A stretch of DNA of 14,813 bases from WRAI01 sp031549605. Its GTDB lineage: Bacteria > Bacillota > Clostridia > Oscillospirales > UBA929. Position 1 is the first letter of the stretch; each line of letters starts with the position of its first letter. This document shows, piece by piece, positions 14,515 through 14,813 of this stretch. The notes under the pieces are model-generated. The model saw nothing but the letters and a program-made list of their open reading frames with translations. It had not been told where the DNA came from and did not search any database. Location: the NCBI GenBank assembly GCA_031549605.1, contig JAVBPM010000087.1, positions 1 through 14,813 of the forward strand, read 5' to 3'. A program made the position numbers and the translations under genes.

Positions 14515-14544
14515 GTTACTTTCTTGCACAAGCAAGAAAGTAAC
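14515..14544. repeat. Perfect 13-bp hairpin
   Basis: GTTACTTTCTTGC (14515-14527) and GCAAGAAAGTAAC (14532-14544) are exact reverse complements around loop ACAA. From memory, very similar hairpins recur between genes in many bacterial genomes. No T-tract follows. Confidence 0.85.
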
Positions 14545-14562
14545 GCCCCCAGGGCGTGCCTA

Positions 14563-14611
14563 GCTTCTTGGGGTGGTGCGGTGCTTTGGTTGGGTGCGCC
14601 GGCATCTGCGC
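14563..14611 (+). repeat. 49-nt direct repeat, second copy
   Basis: This is the partner of 14230-14278. It ends at the base where the CGTGCTATCGG left-end motif of palindrome copy 4 begins. Confidence 0.8.
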
Positions 14612-14627
14612 GTGCTATCGGGCACAT

Positions 14628-14780
14628 CACCACCAAGCCCTAAGCGCTGCTGCAAAAGGCTTTTTCCAAAACAGCCGAAAACTCGGAACACCCTACAGGC
14701 ACGTTGTGCCCGTAGGCCATTCCGAGTGTTTCAGCCGCTTTTGGAAAATCCCTTTTGCGCATCGCTAAGGGTTGGAGGTG
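14628..14780. repeat. Palindrome family copy 4, near-complete 153-nt inverted repeat
   Basis: Pairs from outside in are CACC (14628-14631) with GGTG (14777-14780), CCAA with TTGG, CCCTAAGCG (14638-14646) with CGCTAAGGG (14763-14771, one mismatch), GCAAAAGG (14652-14659) with CCTTTTGC (14751-14758), TTTTCCAAAA (14662-14671) with TTTTGGAAAA (14739-14748), ACTCGGAA (14681-14688) with TTCCGAGT (14720-14727), CCTAC with GTAGG, and apical GGCAC with GTGCC around GTT. The right arm CCTTTTGCGYATCGCTAAG is shared with copies 2 and 3, while the inner stems differ. Confidence 0.87.
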
Positions 14781-14813
14781 CTATGCACCATGCACCATAT
14801 CCACAATCACCGG

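Larger units (their letters stand above)
14183..14813. other. 631-base non-coding region rich in hairpins and repeats
   Basis: No open frame here has a convincing start, ribosome binding site or recognisable protein. The stretch holds an 8-bp inverted repeat, GTCTGACT (14350-14357) with AGTCAGAC (14374-14381). It also holds a terminator (14419-14461), GC-rich alternative hairpins (14461-14503), a perfect 13-bp hairpin (14515-14544), a direct repeat and palindrome copy 4. The sequence style is that of dispersed intergenic repeats. Confidence 0.75.

Noticed and set aside
14161..14636. Minus-strand open frames of 74-124 codons
   Set aside because: They run through the hairpins and dispersed repeats, their starts lack ribosome binding sites, and similar peptides are typical translations of such repeats.
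1..14813. tRNA, rRNA or riboswitch genes
   Set aside because: No cloverleaf, rRNA-like segment or known riboswitch core was noticed in the non-coding gaps on either strand.

Overview
This high-GC window has strong AGGAGG-type ribosome binding sites and Cys-lipidated secreted proteins with Pro/Thr-rich linkers. It also carries tailed-phage genes of a style common in Clostridia and other Gram-positive gut bacteria. My best guess is a GC-rich Firmicute (Oscillospiraceae-like) or one of its prophages. That placement is inference; no ribosomal or housekeeping gene is present to confirm it.

Left part (1-5400): three phage genes lie on the minus strand. In their own reading direction they are the terminase large subunit (4115-5344), the portal protein (991-2259) and a CHAP-type endolysin (116-931). 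The portal and endolysin genes are adjacent. The terminase is separated from the portal by a plus-strand lipoprotein gene (2365-3759) that has a textbook consensus promoter, which looks like a moron inserted into a phage packaging module. No small terminase, capsid, protease, tail or holin gene is visible, so the module is broken, rearranged, or continues beyond the left edge.

Right part (5400-14182): five secreted-protein genes lie head to tail on the plus strand with gaps of 48 bases or less. They are probably one operon that starts from a promoter near 5506-5534 and ends at a terminator near 14419-14461. Four of the five (called B, D, E and F here) are paralogous lipoproteins of about 600 residues. 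They share an identical 20-residue signal peptide and lipobox that is almost identical at the nucleotide level, followed by strongly diverged mature parts that look like repeated beta-strand (propeller-like) domains. The other one (C) has a signal peptide but no lipobox.

Non-coding structure: a family of long imperfect palindromes (about 120-160 nt) occurs at 1-115, about 3761-3938, 3957-4114 and 14628-14780, one beyond the end of each transcription unit in the window. The apical stems differ in sequence between copies but keep base pairing, including a paired C-G to A-T change. The last 630 bases hold no credible gene, but contain at least five hairpins and a 49-nt direct repeat.

The two most interesting items are the lipoprotein array with its shared leader and varied cargo, and the palindrome family. 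No biochemical function can be assigned to the lipoproteins from sequence alone.
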